From NCBI RefSeq assembly GCF_000442255.1, contig NZ_KE557273.1, positions 1 to 56,901 on the forward strand: DNA of 56,901 nucleotides, written 5' to 3'. Numbering within the stretch: position 1 is the stretch's first letter; every line of letters begins with the position of its first letter. Origin of the DNA: Salipiger mucosus DSM 16094 (GTDB taxonomy: Bacteria; Pseudomonadota; Alphaproteobacteria; Rhodobacterales; Rhodobacteraceae). Below are positions 35,931 through 43,857 of the stretch, in pieces. The notes beneath the pieces were generated by a model. It was given only the letters and a program-made list of their open reading frames with translations. It did not search any database and had not been told where the DNA came from. A program made the translations under genes and the position numbers.

Positions 35931-36290
35931 TCAGCTCCCCCGGTAGGTCGAGTAGCCGTAGGGCGAGAGCAGCAGCGGCACGTGGTAATGCGCGTCGGCC
36001 TCGGCCATGCCGAAGCGGATCGGCACCTCGTCGAGGAAGAGCGGCTCGTCCCCCGCCTGGCCCGAGGCGCGCAGGTAGTCTCCCGCAAAGAAGATCAGCT
36101 CGTAGGAGCCCGTCTCGAAGCGCGCTGCCGGCAGGATCGGCGTGTCGGTGCGCCCGTCGGCGTTGGTCCGCATCTCGGCCACCATCTCGCGCCTCTCGCC
36201 GGTCAGCCGGTAGAGCAGGATGCGCAGTTCCGCCGCGGGCACCCCCCGCGCGGTGTCGAGCACGTGGGTGGTCAGGTATCCCTCCGCCAT
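35931..36290 (-). CDS. uraH: 5-hydroxyisourate hydrolase
   Basis: A 119-residue transthyretin-like enzyme that hydrolyses 5-hydroxyisourate to OHCU, the step after urate oxidation. The N-terminus [20 protein letters not shown] carries the catalytic His, and the C-terminus ends in the family hallmark [22 protein letters not shown] supplies further active-site residues. It is divergent from the puuE-uraD fusion, giving a complete OHCU-forming and consuming pair. Confidence 0.93.
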   Translation of the reverse strand: MAEGYLTTHVLDTARGVPAAELRILLYRLTGERREMVAEMRTNADGRTDTPILPAARFETGSYELIFFAGDYLRASGQAGDEPLFLDEVPIRFGMAEADAHYHVPLLLSPYGYSTYRGS

Positions 36291-36429
36291 GAGCGTTTGC
36301 TCCCTTTTTCATCGGTGCTATTGAAGGCGGCAGGCCGGATCGCGCCGCGCCAAAGGTTCTCGGTTCCGCCCGGACTAGAGCGCGATTAGGCCGAGGATAC
36401 AACGACCCCGACGACAGGAGACCGCGCCG

Positions 36430-37848
36430 ATGCAGCGCTACGCCCGAAACATGATCGGATACGGGCCGGACCGGCCCGATGCAGGCTGGCCCGGCGGGGC
36501 GAAGATCGCGGTTCAGTTCGTGCTGAACTACGAGGAGGGCGGCGAGAACTGCCTGCTGCACGGCGACGCCGCCTCCGAGGGCTTCCTGTCCGACATCCCC
36601 GGCGCCGCGCCCTGGCCCGGCCAGCGGCACTGGAACATGGAGTCGATCTACGAATACGGCGCGCGGGCCGGGTTCTGGCGGGTGCACCGGCTGTTCACCG
36701 GCGCGGGCGTGCCGCTGACCGTCTACGGCGTCGCCAGCGCCCTCGCGCGCGGGCCCGAGCAGGTCGAGGCCATGAAGGAGGCCGGCTGGGAAATCGCCAG
36801 CCACGGGCTCAAGTGGATCGAGCACAAGGACATGCCCGAGGCCGAGGAGCGCGCCGCCATTGCCGAGGCGATCCGCCTGCACAAAGAGGTCGTGGGCGAG
36901 GCGCCGCGCGGCTGGTACACCGGGCGCTGCTCGGACAACACGGTGCGGCTGGCGGCCGAGACCGGGCAGTTCGACTACGTCTCGGACGCCTACGACGACG
37001 ACCTGCCGCACTGGCTCGAGATCGGGGGACGGCAGCAGCTCATCATCCCCTACACGCTCGAGGCCAATGACATGCGCTTCGCCAACTCGCCGGGCTGGAT
37101 CGAGGGCGAGCAGTTCTTCACCTACCTGCGCGACAGCTTCGACATGCTCTACGCCGAGGGGCAGGCGGGGCGGCCGGCGATGATGTCGGTGGGGCTGCAC
37201 TGCCGGCTCATCGGGCGGCCGGGCAAGATCGCGGGGCTGAAGCGCTTCCTCGACTACATCGCGGGCTTCGAGGACGTCTGGACCCCGCGCCGCATCGAGA
37301 TCGCGGAACACTGGGCCGCGCATCACCCGCCGGCCGAGCCGGGCACCGCGCCCTCGCGGATGGACCGCGAGAGCTTTGTCGCGGCCTTCGGCGGCGTGGT
37401 CGAGCATTCGCCCTGGGTCGCCGAGCGCGCCTTCGAGCTCGAGCTCGGGCCCGCCCACGACCGTCCGGCGGGGCTTGCCAACGCGCTGGCGCGGGTGCTG
37501 CGCACGGCCTCGGAGGACGAGCGGCGCGGCGTGCTGCTGGCGCACCCGGACCTTGCCGGAAAGCTCGCCGCGGCGAAGCGGCTCACCGAGGAGTCGACCG
37601 GCGAACAGGCCAGCGCCGGGCTGGACGCGCTGACCGACGCGGAACGTGCCCGCTTTACCGAGCTCAACGAGGCGTATAAGGCCAAGCACGGGTTTCCCTT
37701 CATCATCGCCGTGCGCGACCACGACAAGGCCGGTATCCTCGCCGCCTTCGAGCGCCGCGTGGACAACGAGACGGAGGTCGAATTCCCCGAGGCCTGCCGC
37801 CAGGTCGAGCGCATCGCGCGCCTGCGGCTGGACCAGATGCTCGGATAA
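36430..37848 (+). CDS. Allantoinase PuuE fused to OHCU decarboxylase UraD
   Basis: A 472-residue bifunctional protein. Residues 1 to about 305 are a polysaccharide-deacetylase-fold allantoinase of the PuuE type (MIGYGPDRPDAGWPGGAKIA, then EIASHGLKWIEHKDM, GWYTGRCSDNTVRLA and MSVGLHCRLIGRPGKIAGLK). Residues about 310-472 are OHCU decarboxylase: FVAAFGGVVEHSPWVAERAF, LLAHPDLAGKLA, and FPFIIAVRDHDKAGILAAFE with its conserved H-D. It decarboxylates OHCU to S-allantoin and opens allantoin to allantoate. The fusion is found in other bacteria. Confidence 0.92.
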   Translation: MQRYARNMIGYGPDRPDAGWPGGAKIAVQFVLNYEEGGENCLLHGDAASEGFLSDIPGAAPWPGQRHWNMESIYEYGARAGFWRVHRLFTGAGVPLTVYGVASALARGPEQVEAMKEAGWEIASHGLKWIEHKDMPEAEERAAIAEAIRLHKEVVGEAPRGWYTGRCSDNTVRLAAETGQFDYVSDAYDDDLPHWLEIGGRQQLIIPYTLEANDMRFANSPGWIEGEQFFTYLRDSFDMLYAEGQAGRPAMMSVGLHCRLIGRPGKIAGLKRFLDYIAGFEDVWTPRRIEIAEHWAAHHPPAEPGTAPSRMDRESFVAAFGGVVEHSPWVAERAFELELGPAHDRPAGLANALARVLRTASEDERRGVLLAHPDLAGKLAAAKRLTEESTGEQASAGLDALTDAERARFTELNEAYKAKHGFPFIIAVRDHDKAGILAAFERRVDNETEVEFPEACRQVERIARLRLDQMLG

Positions 37849-37869
37849 CACCAGAAGAAGAGGCCGCGA

Positions 37870-38889
37870 ATGCCATCCATCGAATCCCTGAACCCCGACC
37901 TGCCGCTTTTTGCGCGCTCGGGGATCAATCTCGCCTCCGCCGGCCTTGGCGCGAAGGCGCTCGAAGCCACCAACGAGTTCTTCGCCCCGCTGGAACGGAT
38001 GCTCGCCGACAGCGAACCCGTCTTCATCGAGGGCAAGTTCGACGACAACGGTAAGTGGATGGACGGCTGGGAGAGCCAGCGCCGCCGCGACGGAGGCCAC
38101 GACTGGGCGGTCATCAAGCTGGCGGCGGCGGGCCGCGTGCTGGGCTTCGACGTCGACACGCGGCACTTCACCGGCAACTACGCGCCCGCCTGCCGGATCG
38201 AGGCAACGGTGCTGGGCGCGGACGAGAGCCCCGACGAGAGCACCCGCTGGGTCGAGATACTGCCCTACAAGCCGCTCGGCCCCTCGGCGCATCACTTCTT
38301 CCGCTGCGACAGCTACGAACGCTGGACCCACCTGCGGCTGCACATCTACCCCGATGGCGGCGTCGCGCGGCTGCGCGTCTACGGCGTGCCCGAGCTGGAC
38401 GAGGCCGATGCCAAGGGCGAGATCGACTTCGCCTCGGCGCTGAACGGTGGCCGGGTGCTGGCCCTGTCCGACGCGCACTACGGCGACTACCGCCGCATCC
38501 TCGCGCCCGGGCGCGGGCTGGACATGGGCGACGGCTGGGAGACGCGGCGGCGGCGCGAGCCGGGCTATGACTGGATGATCATCGCGCTGGGCGCGCGCGG
38601 CACCATCGACAAGGCGCTGATCGACACCGCCCATTTCAAGGGCAACTACCCCGATGCCGTCTCCATGCACGCGGCGGACATGCAGAATTTCGGTGACGGC
38701 CTGACCGACGCGCTTATTACTGATTCCATGTTCTGGAAAGAGTTGCTGCCACGTCAACCGCTTGGCCCCGACGCCGAGCACAGGTTCCGCGAGGAACTGG
38801 CCGATCTCGGCCCGGTGACGCATGTGCGCCTCAACATCCACCCCGACGGCGGCGTCAGCCGGCTGCGGCTCTTCGGGCGGGCGGCGTGA
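37870..38889 (+). CDS. alc: Allantoicase
   Basis: A 339-residue enzyme that hydrolyses allantoate to ureidoglycolate and urea. It is built of two similar jelly-roll halves: DNGKWMDGWESQRRRDGGHD and IKLAAAGRVLGFDVDTRHFT in the first, GDGWETRRRREPGYDWMIIA and LIDTAHFKGNYPDAVSMHAA in the second. RLRVYGVPELD and HPDGGVSRLRLFGRAA end the halves. It follows the puuE-uraD fusion by 21 bases and overlaps allA. Confidence 0.93.
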   Translation: MPSIESLNPDLPLFARSGINLASAGLGAKALEATNEFFAPLERMLADSEPVFIEGKFDDNGKWMDGWESQRRRDGGHDWAVIKLAAAGRVLGFDVDTRHFTGNYAPACRIEATVLGADESPDESTRWVEILPYKPLGPSAHHFFRCDSYERWTHLRLHIYPDGGVARLRVYGVPELDEADAKGEIDFASALNGGRVLALSDAHYGDYRRILAPGRGLDMGDGWETRRRREPGYDWMIIALGARGTIDKALIDTAHFKGNYPDAVSMHAADMQNFGDGLTDALITDSMFWKELLPRQPLGPDAEHRFREELADLGPVTHVRLNIHPDGGVSRLRLFGRAA

Positions 38890-39374
38890 TGCGCGAGATC
38901 GCAGCGCGGCCGCTCACGGCGGCGGGCTTCGCGCCCTTCGGCGATGTTCTCGAGATTTCCGGGGCCCCGGACAAGATCATCAACCAGGGCCTCTGCGGGC
39001 GCCACCACGACCGGGCGACGCTGGATTTCGGCCCCGGCGGCCGGGCGGGCATCAGCCTCTTCGACGCCGAGCCGCGCAGCCTGCCCTACCGGCTGGAAAT
39101 GGTCGAGCGGCACCCCGAGGGCAGCCAGGCGTTCATCCCGATGCATCGCGAGGAATGGCTGGCCATTGTCGCCGGTCCCGGCGAGGTGCCGGGCCCGGTG
39201 CAGGCCTTTCTCGTGGCGCCGGGGCAGGCGATCAATCTTCATCGCGGCACGTGGCACGGGGTGCTCACGCCCCTGCACGCGCCGGGCCTTTTCGCCGTCG
39301 TGGACCGGATCGGGGACACGACGAACCTCGAGGAGCACTGGTTGGAGGAGCCCATGCTCGTAACCGGCCCCTGA
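38889..39374 (+). CDS. allA: Ureidoglycolate lyase
   Basis: A 161-residue cupin enzyme that cleaves ureidoglycolate to glyoxylate and urea. Family blocks are PLTAAGFAPFGDVLEISG, MVERHPEGSQAFIPMHREEW, VAPGQAINLHRGTWHGVLTP and FAVVDRIGDTTNLEEHWLEE; the last two form the metal- and substrate-binding site. The ATG at 38889 overlaps the alc stop. A GTG at 38886 is the alternative and adds one residue. Confidence 0.92.
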   Translation: MREIAARPLTAAGFAPFGDVLEISGAPDKIINQGLCGRHHDRATLDFGPGGRAGISLFDAEPRSLPYRLEMVERHPEGSQAFIPMHREEWLAIVAGPGEVPGPVQAFLVAPGQAINLHRGTWHGVLTPLHAPGLFAVVDRIGDTTNLEEHWLEEPMLVTGP

Positions 39375-39440
39375 CCGGGGCCTTCTCCTCCTGCAAGCGT
39401 CCGGCAAGAGACGGGGAGGCCGTGGACAGGGAGACGACCG

Positions 39441-40901
39441 ATGGCCACACGTGCAGACCTTTCGCTGGGCACACCCGCGCAGCTTGCCGACCCCGACTAC
39501 ATGCCGCCGCTTGCCAAGGCGGTCCCGCTGGGCATCCAGCACGTGCTGGCGATGTTCGTCTCGAACGTCACGCCGGCGATCATCGTCGCCGGCGCGGCGG
39601 GCTTCGGCTTCGGCTCGAACTCGCCGGACTTCCCCGAGCTTCTCTACCTCATCCAGATGTCGATGCTCTTTGCCGGCATCGCCACGCTCTTTCAGTCCAT
39701 CGGCATGGGTCCGGTCGGCGCGCGTCTGCCCATCGTGCAGGGCACCTCGTTCGCCTTCATCCCGATCATGATCCCGCTCGTCGCGGGGCAGGGGGTGGCC
39801 GCGCTTGGCGCGCTCTTCGGGGGCATCGTCGTGGGCGGGATCTTTCACGCCTGCCTCGGCACGGTGATCGGCAAGATCCGCTTTGCCCTGCCGCCGCTGG
39901 TGACGGGCCTCGTGGTCACGATGATCGGTCTCGCGCTGGTCAAGGTCGGCATCGAGTATGCCGCCGGCGGCGTGCCCGCCAAGGCCAGCGGCGCCGAGAG
40001 CTACGGCGGTCTCGCAAGCTGGTCGGCGGCGCTGGTGGTGATCTTCGTCACGCTGGGCATGAAGTTTTTCGCCCGCGGCCTCGCGGCGATCTCGGCGGTG
40101 CTGATCGGCATCCTGGCGGGCTATTTCTATGCGCTGGCCATCGGTCTTCTGTCGCTCGATGCCATCGCCTCGAGCTGGCAGAACTCGGCCGCCTTCGCGC
40201 TGCCGGTGCCCTTCAAGTACGGCTTCGACCTTTCGGTCGCGGCGATCGTCGGCTTCTGCCTCATGGCCTTCGTCTCGGCGGTCGAGACGGTGGGCGACGT
40301 CAGCGGCATCTGCAAGGGCGGCGCCGGGCGCGAGGCGACCGACCGCGAGATCCAGGGCGCGACCTATGCCGACGGCGTCGGCTCGGCGCTGGCGGGGATC
40401 TTCGGCGGCTTTCCCAACACCTCGTTCAGCCAGAACGTCGGGCTCATCGCCATGACCGGTGTCATGAGCCGCCACGTCGTGACCATCGGCGCGATCTTCC
40501 TGATCTTCTGCGGGCTCGTTCCCAAGGTGGGCGGCGTGATCCGCACCGTGCCCATCGAGGTGCTGGGCGGCGGGGTGATCGTCATGTTCGGCATGGTCGT
40601 GGCCTCGGGCGTGTCGATGCTGGCCGACGTGATCTGGGACCGGCGCAACATGGTGATCTTCGCCGTGGCCTTGTCCGTTGGGCTGGGCCTGCAGCTCGAG
40701 GTGCTGAACGTGCCGCCCGGCGCGCCGAACGCGCTGCAGCACCTGCCCGACACGCTGAGGATCCTCGGCGCCTCGGGCATTCTGCCCGCTGCGCTGATCG
40801 CCATCGTGCTCAACCTGACCCTGCCCAACCCGCTCTCCGAGGTCTCGACCGAGGAAATCACCGGCGGCATGGCCGGACGCGGCCCCGAGCCGGGCGAGTA
40901 A
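39441..40901 (+). CDS. NCS2 purine permease (urate/xanthine type)
   Basis: A 486-residue nucleobase-cation symporter of the NCS2/NAT family, with about 14 membrane segments. Substrate-site signatures are the QH motif early on (GIQHVLAMFVSNVTPAIIVA) and the NAT motif region FSQNVGLIAMTGVMSRHVVT. PNTSFSQNVGLIA is the form seen in uric acid and xanthine transporters. GGGAG precedes the ATG. Its place after the allantoin genes supports uptake of urate or a related purine; specificity is inferred. Confidence 0.88.
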   Translation: MATRADLSLGTPAQLADPDYMPPLAKAVPLGIQHVLAMFVSNVTPAIIVAGAAGFGFGSNSPDFPELLYLIQMSMLFAGIATLFQSIGMGPVGARLPIVQGTSFAFIPIMIPLVAGQGVAALGALFGGIVVGGIFHACLGTVIGKIRFALPPLVTGLVVTMIGLALVKVGIEYAAGGVPAKASGAESYGGLASWSAALVVIFVTLGMKFFARGLAAISAVLIGILAGYFYALAIGLLSLDAIASSWQNSAAFALPVPFKYGFDLSVAAIVGFCLMAFVSAVETVGDVSGICKGGAGREATDREIQGATYADGVGSALAGIFGGFPNTSFSQNVGLIAMTGVMSRHVVTIGAIFLIFCGLVPKVGGVIRTVPIEVLGGGVIVMFGMVVASGVSMLADVIWDRRNMVIFAVALSVGLGLQLEVLNVPPGAPNALQHLPDTLRILGASGILPAALIAIVLNLTLPNPLSEVSTEEITGGMAGRGPEPGE

Positions 40902-40951
40902 TCCGCCGGCAAGGGCATGCCGGGGCCTTGGCCGCGGCATGCCCGGGACGC

Positions 40952-41503
40952 TCAGTCACGGCGGCCGTGGCGCCAGTCCGGGTCGTTGCGGGCGCGGTCC
41001 CGGCGACCGTGCCCGTCGCCCCGGCGCGGGGCGTCCCGGTCCAGCCGGTAGCCGTCGCGGCGCAGGCAGCCCGCGACATAGGCCGGCCGGACGCCGCGCC
41101 CGGTGCGGACCCGGGTGAGGCACTCGCGGGGCAGGCGGTTCACCCGCACGCCGTTGCGCTGCAGGCAGCCCTGGCCGAGCACGTAGCGCATGCCGCCGCC
41201 GCGCACCTCGAAGACGCAGCGCGAGGGAAGCACGCGCCGCCGGTCGTGGCGCGGCCTGTTGCCGAACCCGCGCCCGACGACCTCGGGCAGGGCGCGATGG
41301 CGCTGGCCCTGCGGCGTGTGAAAGCGCCAGTCGACGCGGTCCTCGCCGCGCGCGTCGGCGATGGTCTTGCCAAGGATGAAGAGCGTGGCCGCCGTCCCCA
41401 GCACGCGGGCGGCATCCTTGCCGTCGGCCCTGGCGGGGGCTGCGGACCAGGCGGTGATGGACAGCGATGCGGCCAGGACGGCGGCGATGAATCTGCGTGA
41501 CAT
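40952..41503 (-). CDS. Secreted Arg-rich protein with duplicated Cys motif
   Basis: A 183-residue protein with a signal peptide (MSRRFIAAVLAASLSITAWS, cleavage near ARA), then a short hydrophobic stretch (LGTAATLFILGKTIADARG). A tandem unit of about 32 residues follows: one from LPSRCVFEVRGGG to GCLQRNGVRVNR, the second from LPRECLTRVRTGR to GCLRRDGYRLDR. Each unit holds two cysteines. The tail is rich in Arg, Asp and His. The start at 41503 matches the signal peptide; longer frames do not. Function unknown; a periplasmic disulfide-bonded protein is likely. Confidence 0.7.
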   Translation of the reverse strand: MSRRFIAAVLAASLSITAWSAAPARADGKDAARVLGTAATLFILGKTIADARGEDRVDWRFHTPQGQRHRALPEVVGRGFGNRPRHDRRRVLPSRCVFEVRGGGMRYVLGQGCLQRNGVRVNRLPRECLTRVRTGRGVRPAYVAGCLRRDGYRLDRDAPRRGDGHGRRDRARNDPDWRHGRRD

Positions 41504-41690
41504 GACGGGTCTCCTTGGGGTGAGGCTGGTGTCTCGAAGGCCGCGGCGCCCGACCGGGCGGTGCGTCCTGCCATGAGCCTCCACGCGGGCCGGGAAGACA
41601 GGCAATCGCGCGCCTGTGTTATCGGATAACGGAACCCGAATCGGCATAGCGCTATTGAACTACATGGATGATATGCGCAGGCTCCCGGCC

Positions 41691-41984
41691 ATGAAGACAT
41701 GGCTCCGAACGTTGGCGGTCGCGCTCGCCCTGGCATTGCCCGCGGCGGCCGACGCGGCCTGCTACGTGGAATACAAGGCAAAGCAGGACGGGCCCCTCCG
41801 TCTGCACTACGGCATCGCGCTGCTGCACAGCGCGACATGCCCCAGCCGCGACTCGGCTGCGGCGCAGCTCGTGCAGCGGCTGGACCGCAACGGCTGGACC
41901 CTGCTCACCGTGATCGCGGTCTCCACCGGCGAGCCCTCGGGCAAGAAGAAGGCGAACGCCGGTGACTACTACCTCCGTTTCTGA
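41691..41984 (+). CDS. Small secreted protein, unknown function
   Basis: A 97-residue protein with a clear signal peptide (MKTWLRTLAVALALALPAAA, cleavage before ACYVEY). The mature part has two cysteines, in ACYVEYKAKQ and HSATCPSRDS, that may pair, and a C-terminal KKKANAGDYYLRF. ATG 41691 fits the signal peptide; in-frame ATGs at 41664 and 41673 would lengthen the leader. Its last 23 bases overlap the next gene. I know of no function. Confidence 0.7.
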   Translation: MKTWLRTLAVALALALPAAADAACYVEYKAKQDGPLRLHYGIALLHSATCPSRDSAAAQLVQRLDRNGWTLLTVIAVSTGEPSGKKKANAGDYYLRF

Positions 41985-42660
41985 GAGCCGCCGCGCCGGC
42001 ACCCGCATCGTCACGTTCGGCATCGTCGCAATCGTCGCGCTCCTGGCCACGGGGGGCGCGCTTCTGATGCTCACGCTGCCCGACGCCAACGCCTTCAACG
42101 CGCGGGTCGAGCGGCTCTTCATCGAGAACGACGACCTGACCGCGCAGGCCGAGATCAAGCTGCTCGAGATCCTCGCCCAGTCGGGCACCGCCTTTTCCGA
42201 CACGCTGGCCAGTTACCGCACGGTGATCTTCGTGCTGATGATCTTCGCCACCGCGCTGCTGGTCGCCGCGCTGGTCTTCCTCGTGATGCTGGTGACGCTC
42301 AACCGCCGCATGGCGCAGATCGAGCGGTCGGGCATCCAGGTCAACTCGCTCATCATCTCGCGCGAGGAGAACACCGTCTACCTCAACACCATGGGGTTCG
42401 AGCTGACCGAGGCCCTGATGGAGACGCTCGCCGTGCTGGCCGAGGCGCGGCTCGACGGCGAGATGCTGTCGGGCGCGCAGATCGAGGCCATGATCTCGGG
42501 GCGCGACGCCGCCGACTGCGAGGAATCCGCCGGGGCCATGCGCATCAAGCGATTGCGCGACGGGCTGGGCAACAAGCTGGTCAGTGAGCTGCTGGTGCGC
42601 AACATCGCCCGGCGCGGCTACATGCTGGCGATCGACAAGGACGTGATCGAGGTCGTCTGA
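41962..42660 (+). CDS. Membrane protein with C-terminal winged-helix-like domain
   Basis: A 232-residue protein starting at GTG 41962 inside the end of the preceding gene. TM1 lies at about residues 15-38 (FGIVAIVALLATGGALLML) and TM2 at about 86-110 (VIFVLMIFATALLVAALVFL); a 45-residue periplasmic loop separates them. The cytoplasmic tail (about 125-232) resembles an OmpR/PhoB winged helix: VYLNTMGFELTEALMETLAV, LSGAQIEAMISG, AMRIKRLRDGLGNKLV and LLVRNIARRGYMLAID. No receiver or kinase domain is present. A ToxR/CadC-like membrane regulator with reversed order is one reading; function unproven. Confidence 0.65.
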   Translation: MTTTSVSESRRAGTRIVTFGIVAIVALLATGGALLMLTLPDANAFNARVERLFIENDDLTAQAEIKLLEILAQSGTAFSDTLASYRTVIFVLMIFATALLVAALVFLVMLVTLNRRMAQIERSGIQVNSLIISREENTVYLNTMGFELTEALMETLAVLAEARLDGEMLSGAQIEAMISGRDAADCEESAGAMRIKRLRDGLGNKLVSELLVRNIARRGYMLAIDKDVIEVV

Positions 42661-42773
42661 AGCCCGCGCGCCCGGCGCTGCCCGAAAGCTGGGCGCGCCC
42701 CGGCGCGGCGATGAAAACCGCGCAGAACTCGCCCGGCGTCGGTCGCTTTCGATTGCCGCGACTCGCGCCGCCC

Positions 42774-42789
42774 TTTACCGTCCGGTCAA
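42774..42789. promoter_or_regulatory. RutR-like palindrome upstream of BMP operon
   Basis: TTTACCG-TC-CGGTCAA is a near-perfect palindrome 36 bases before the BMP-protein ATG. It resembles the TetR-family RutR operator TTGACCA-N2-TGGTCAA in layout. RutR-type repressors respond to pyrimidines, which fits the nucleobase context. No RutR gene is in the window. Confidence 0.5.
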
Positions 42790-42825
42790 AAATTCATCAT
42801 CGACCAACAGGGGACGGACCACGAA

Positions 42826-43857
42826 ATGACCGACAGACGCGCGCATCTCGCCTATCTCAACCGCCGACGGATGCTCATGGGCACCGCCGGTTTCGCCGCT
42901 GCCGCGGGCACGGGCGTCCTGCCCGGCCGCCTGCTCGCGCAGGAGCCGATCTCGGTCGCGGGGATCTACACCGTGCCGGTGGAGCAGCAGTGGGTCAGCC
43001 GCATCCACAAGGCCGCCGAGGCGGCCAAGGCCGACGGGCAGATCACCTACACCTTCTCGGAAAATACCGCGAACACGGACTACCCGCGCGTCATGCGCGA
43101 ATACGCCGAGAGCGGCGCCAAGCTGATCGTGGGCGAGATCTTCGGCGTCGAGCAGGAGGCCCGCGAGGTGGTGCTCGACTATCCCGACACCGCCTTCCTG
43201 CTGGGCTCGTCCTTCATGCCCGATCCCGCCTATCCGAACCTCGCGGTCTTCGACAACTACATCCAGGACGCCAGCTACCTCTCGGGCATCATCGCGGGTG
43301 CCATGACCGAAAGCGGCAACATCGGCATGGTCGGCGGCTTCCCGATCCCCGAGGTCAACCGCCTGATGCATGCCTTCATGGCCGGCGTCCGCGAGATGAC
43401 GCCCGAGGCGGAGTTCCAGGTCAGCTTCATCGGCTCGTGGTTCGATCCGCCCAAGGCCAAGGAAACCGCCTTTGCCATGATCGAGAACGGCGCCGACCTG
43501 CTCTACGCCGAGCGCTTCGGCGTGTCGGACGCGGCGCAGGAGCGCGACATCCTCGCCATCGGCAACGTGATCGACACGCAGGAGGAATACCCCGACACAG
43601 TGGTCGCCTCGGCGATCTGGCACTTCGAGCCGACGCTGCAGGCCGCGCTTGCCAAGGTGGCCGACGGCAGCTTCGAGGCGGACAACTACGGTGTCTACAG
43701 CTTCATGAAGCACGGCGGCTGCTCGCTCGCGCCGCTGGGAACCTTCGAGGGCAAGGTGCCGCAGGCGGCGCTCGACCTCGTGGCCGAGAAGGAGGCCGCC
43801 ATCAAGTCGGGCGAGTTCACCGTCGAGATCGACGACACCGAGCCCACCTCCTCCTGA
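42826..43857 (+). CDS. BMP-family nucleoside/nucleobase ABC binding protein
   Basis: A 343-residue binding protein of the BMP (basic membrane protein) family. The N-terminus has a Tat-like leader: basic NRRRMLMG before a hydrophobic stretch ending LLAQ. ISVAGIYTVPVEQQWVSRIH opens the first lobe, GFPIPEVNRLMHAFMAGVRE is the conserved second-lobe segment, and GSWFDPPKAKETAFAMIENG a characteristic block. It heads an operon with a double ATPase, two permeases and an amidohydrolase. BMP proteins bind nucleosides or related compounds; this one probably binds a nucleobase or nucleoside. Confidence 0.9.
   Translation: MTDRRAHLAYLNRRRMLMGTAGFAAAAGTGVLPGRLLAQEPISVAGIYTVPVEQQWVSRIHKAAEAAKADGQITYTFSENTANTDYPRVMREYAESGAKLIVGEIFGVEQEAREVVLDYPDTAFLLGSSFMPDPAYPNLAVFDNYIQDASYLSGIIAGAMTESGNIGMVGGFPIPEVNRLMHAFMAGVREMTPEAEFQVSFIGSWFDPPKAKETAFAMIENGADLLYAERFGVSDAAQERDILAIGNVIDTQEEYPDTVVASAIWHFEPTLQAALAKVADGSFEADNYGVYSFMKHGGCSLAPLGTFEGKVPQAALDLVAEKEAAIKSGEFTVEIDDTEPTSS

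Noticed and set aside
35767-38841. Minus-strand open frame of 1024 codons over smpB to alc
   Set aside because: It overlaps several well-supported genes and its translation shows no coherent domain.
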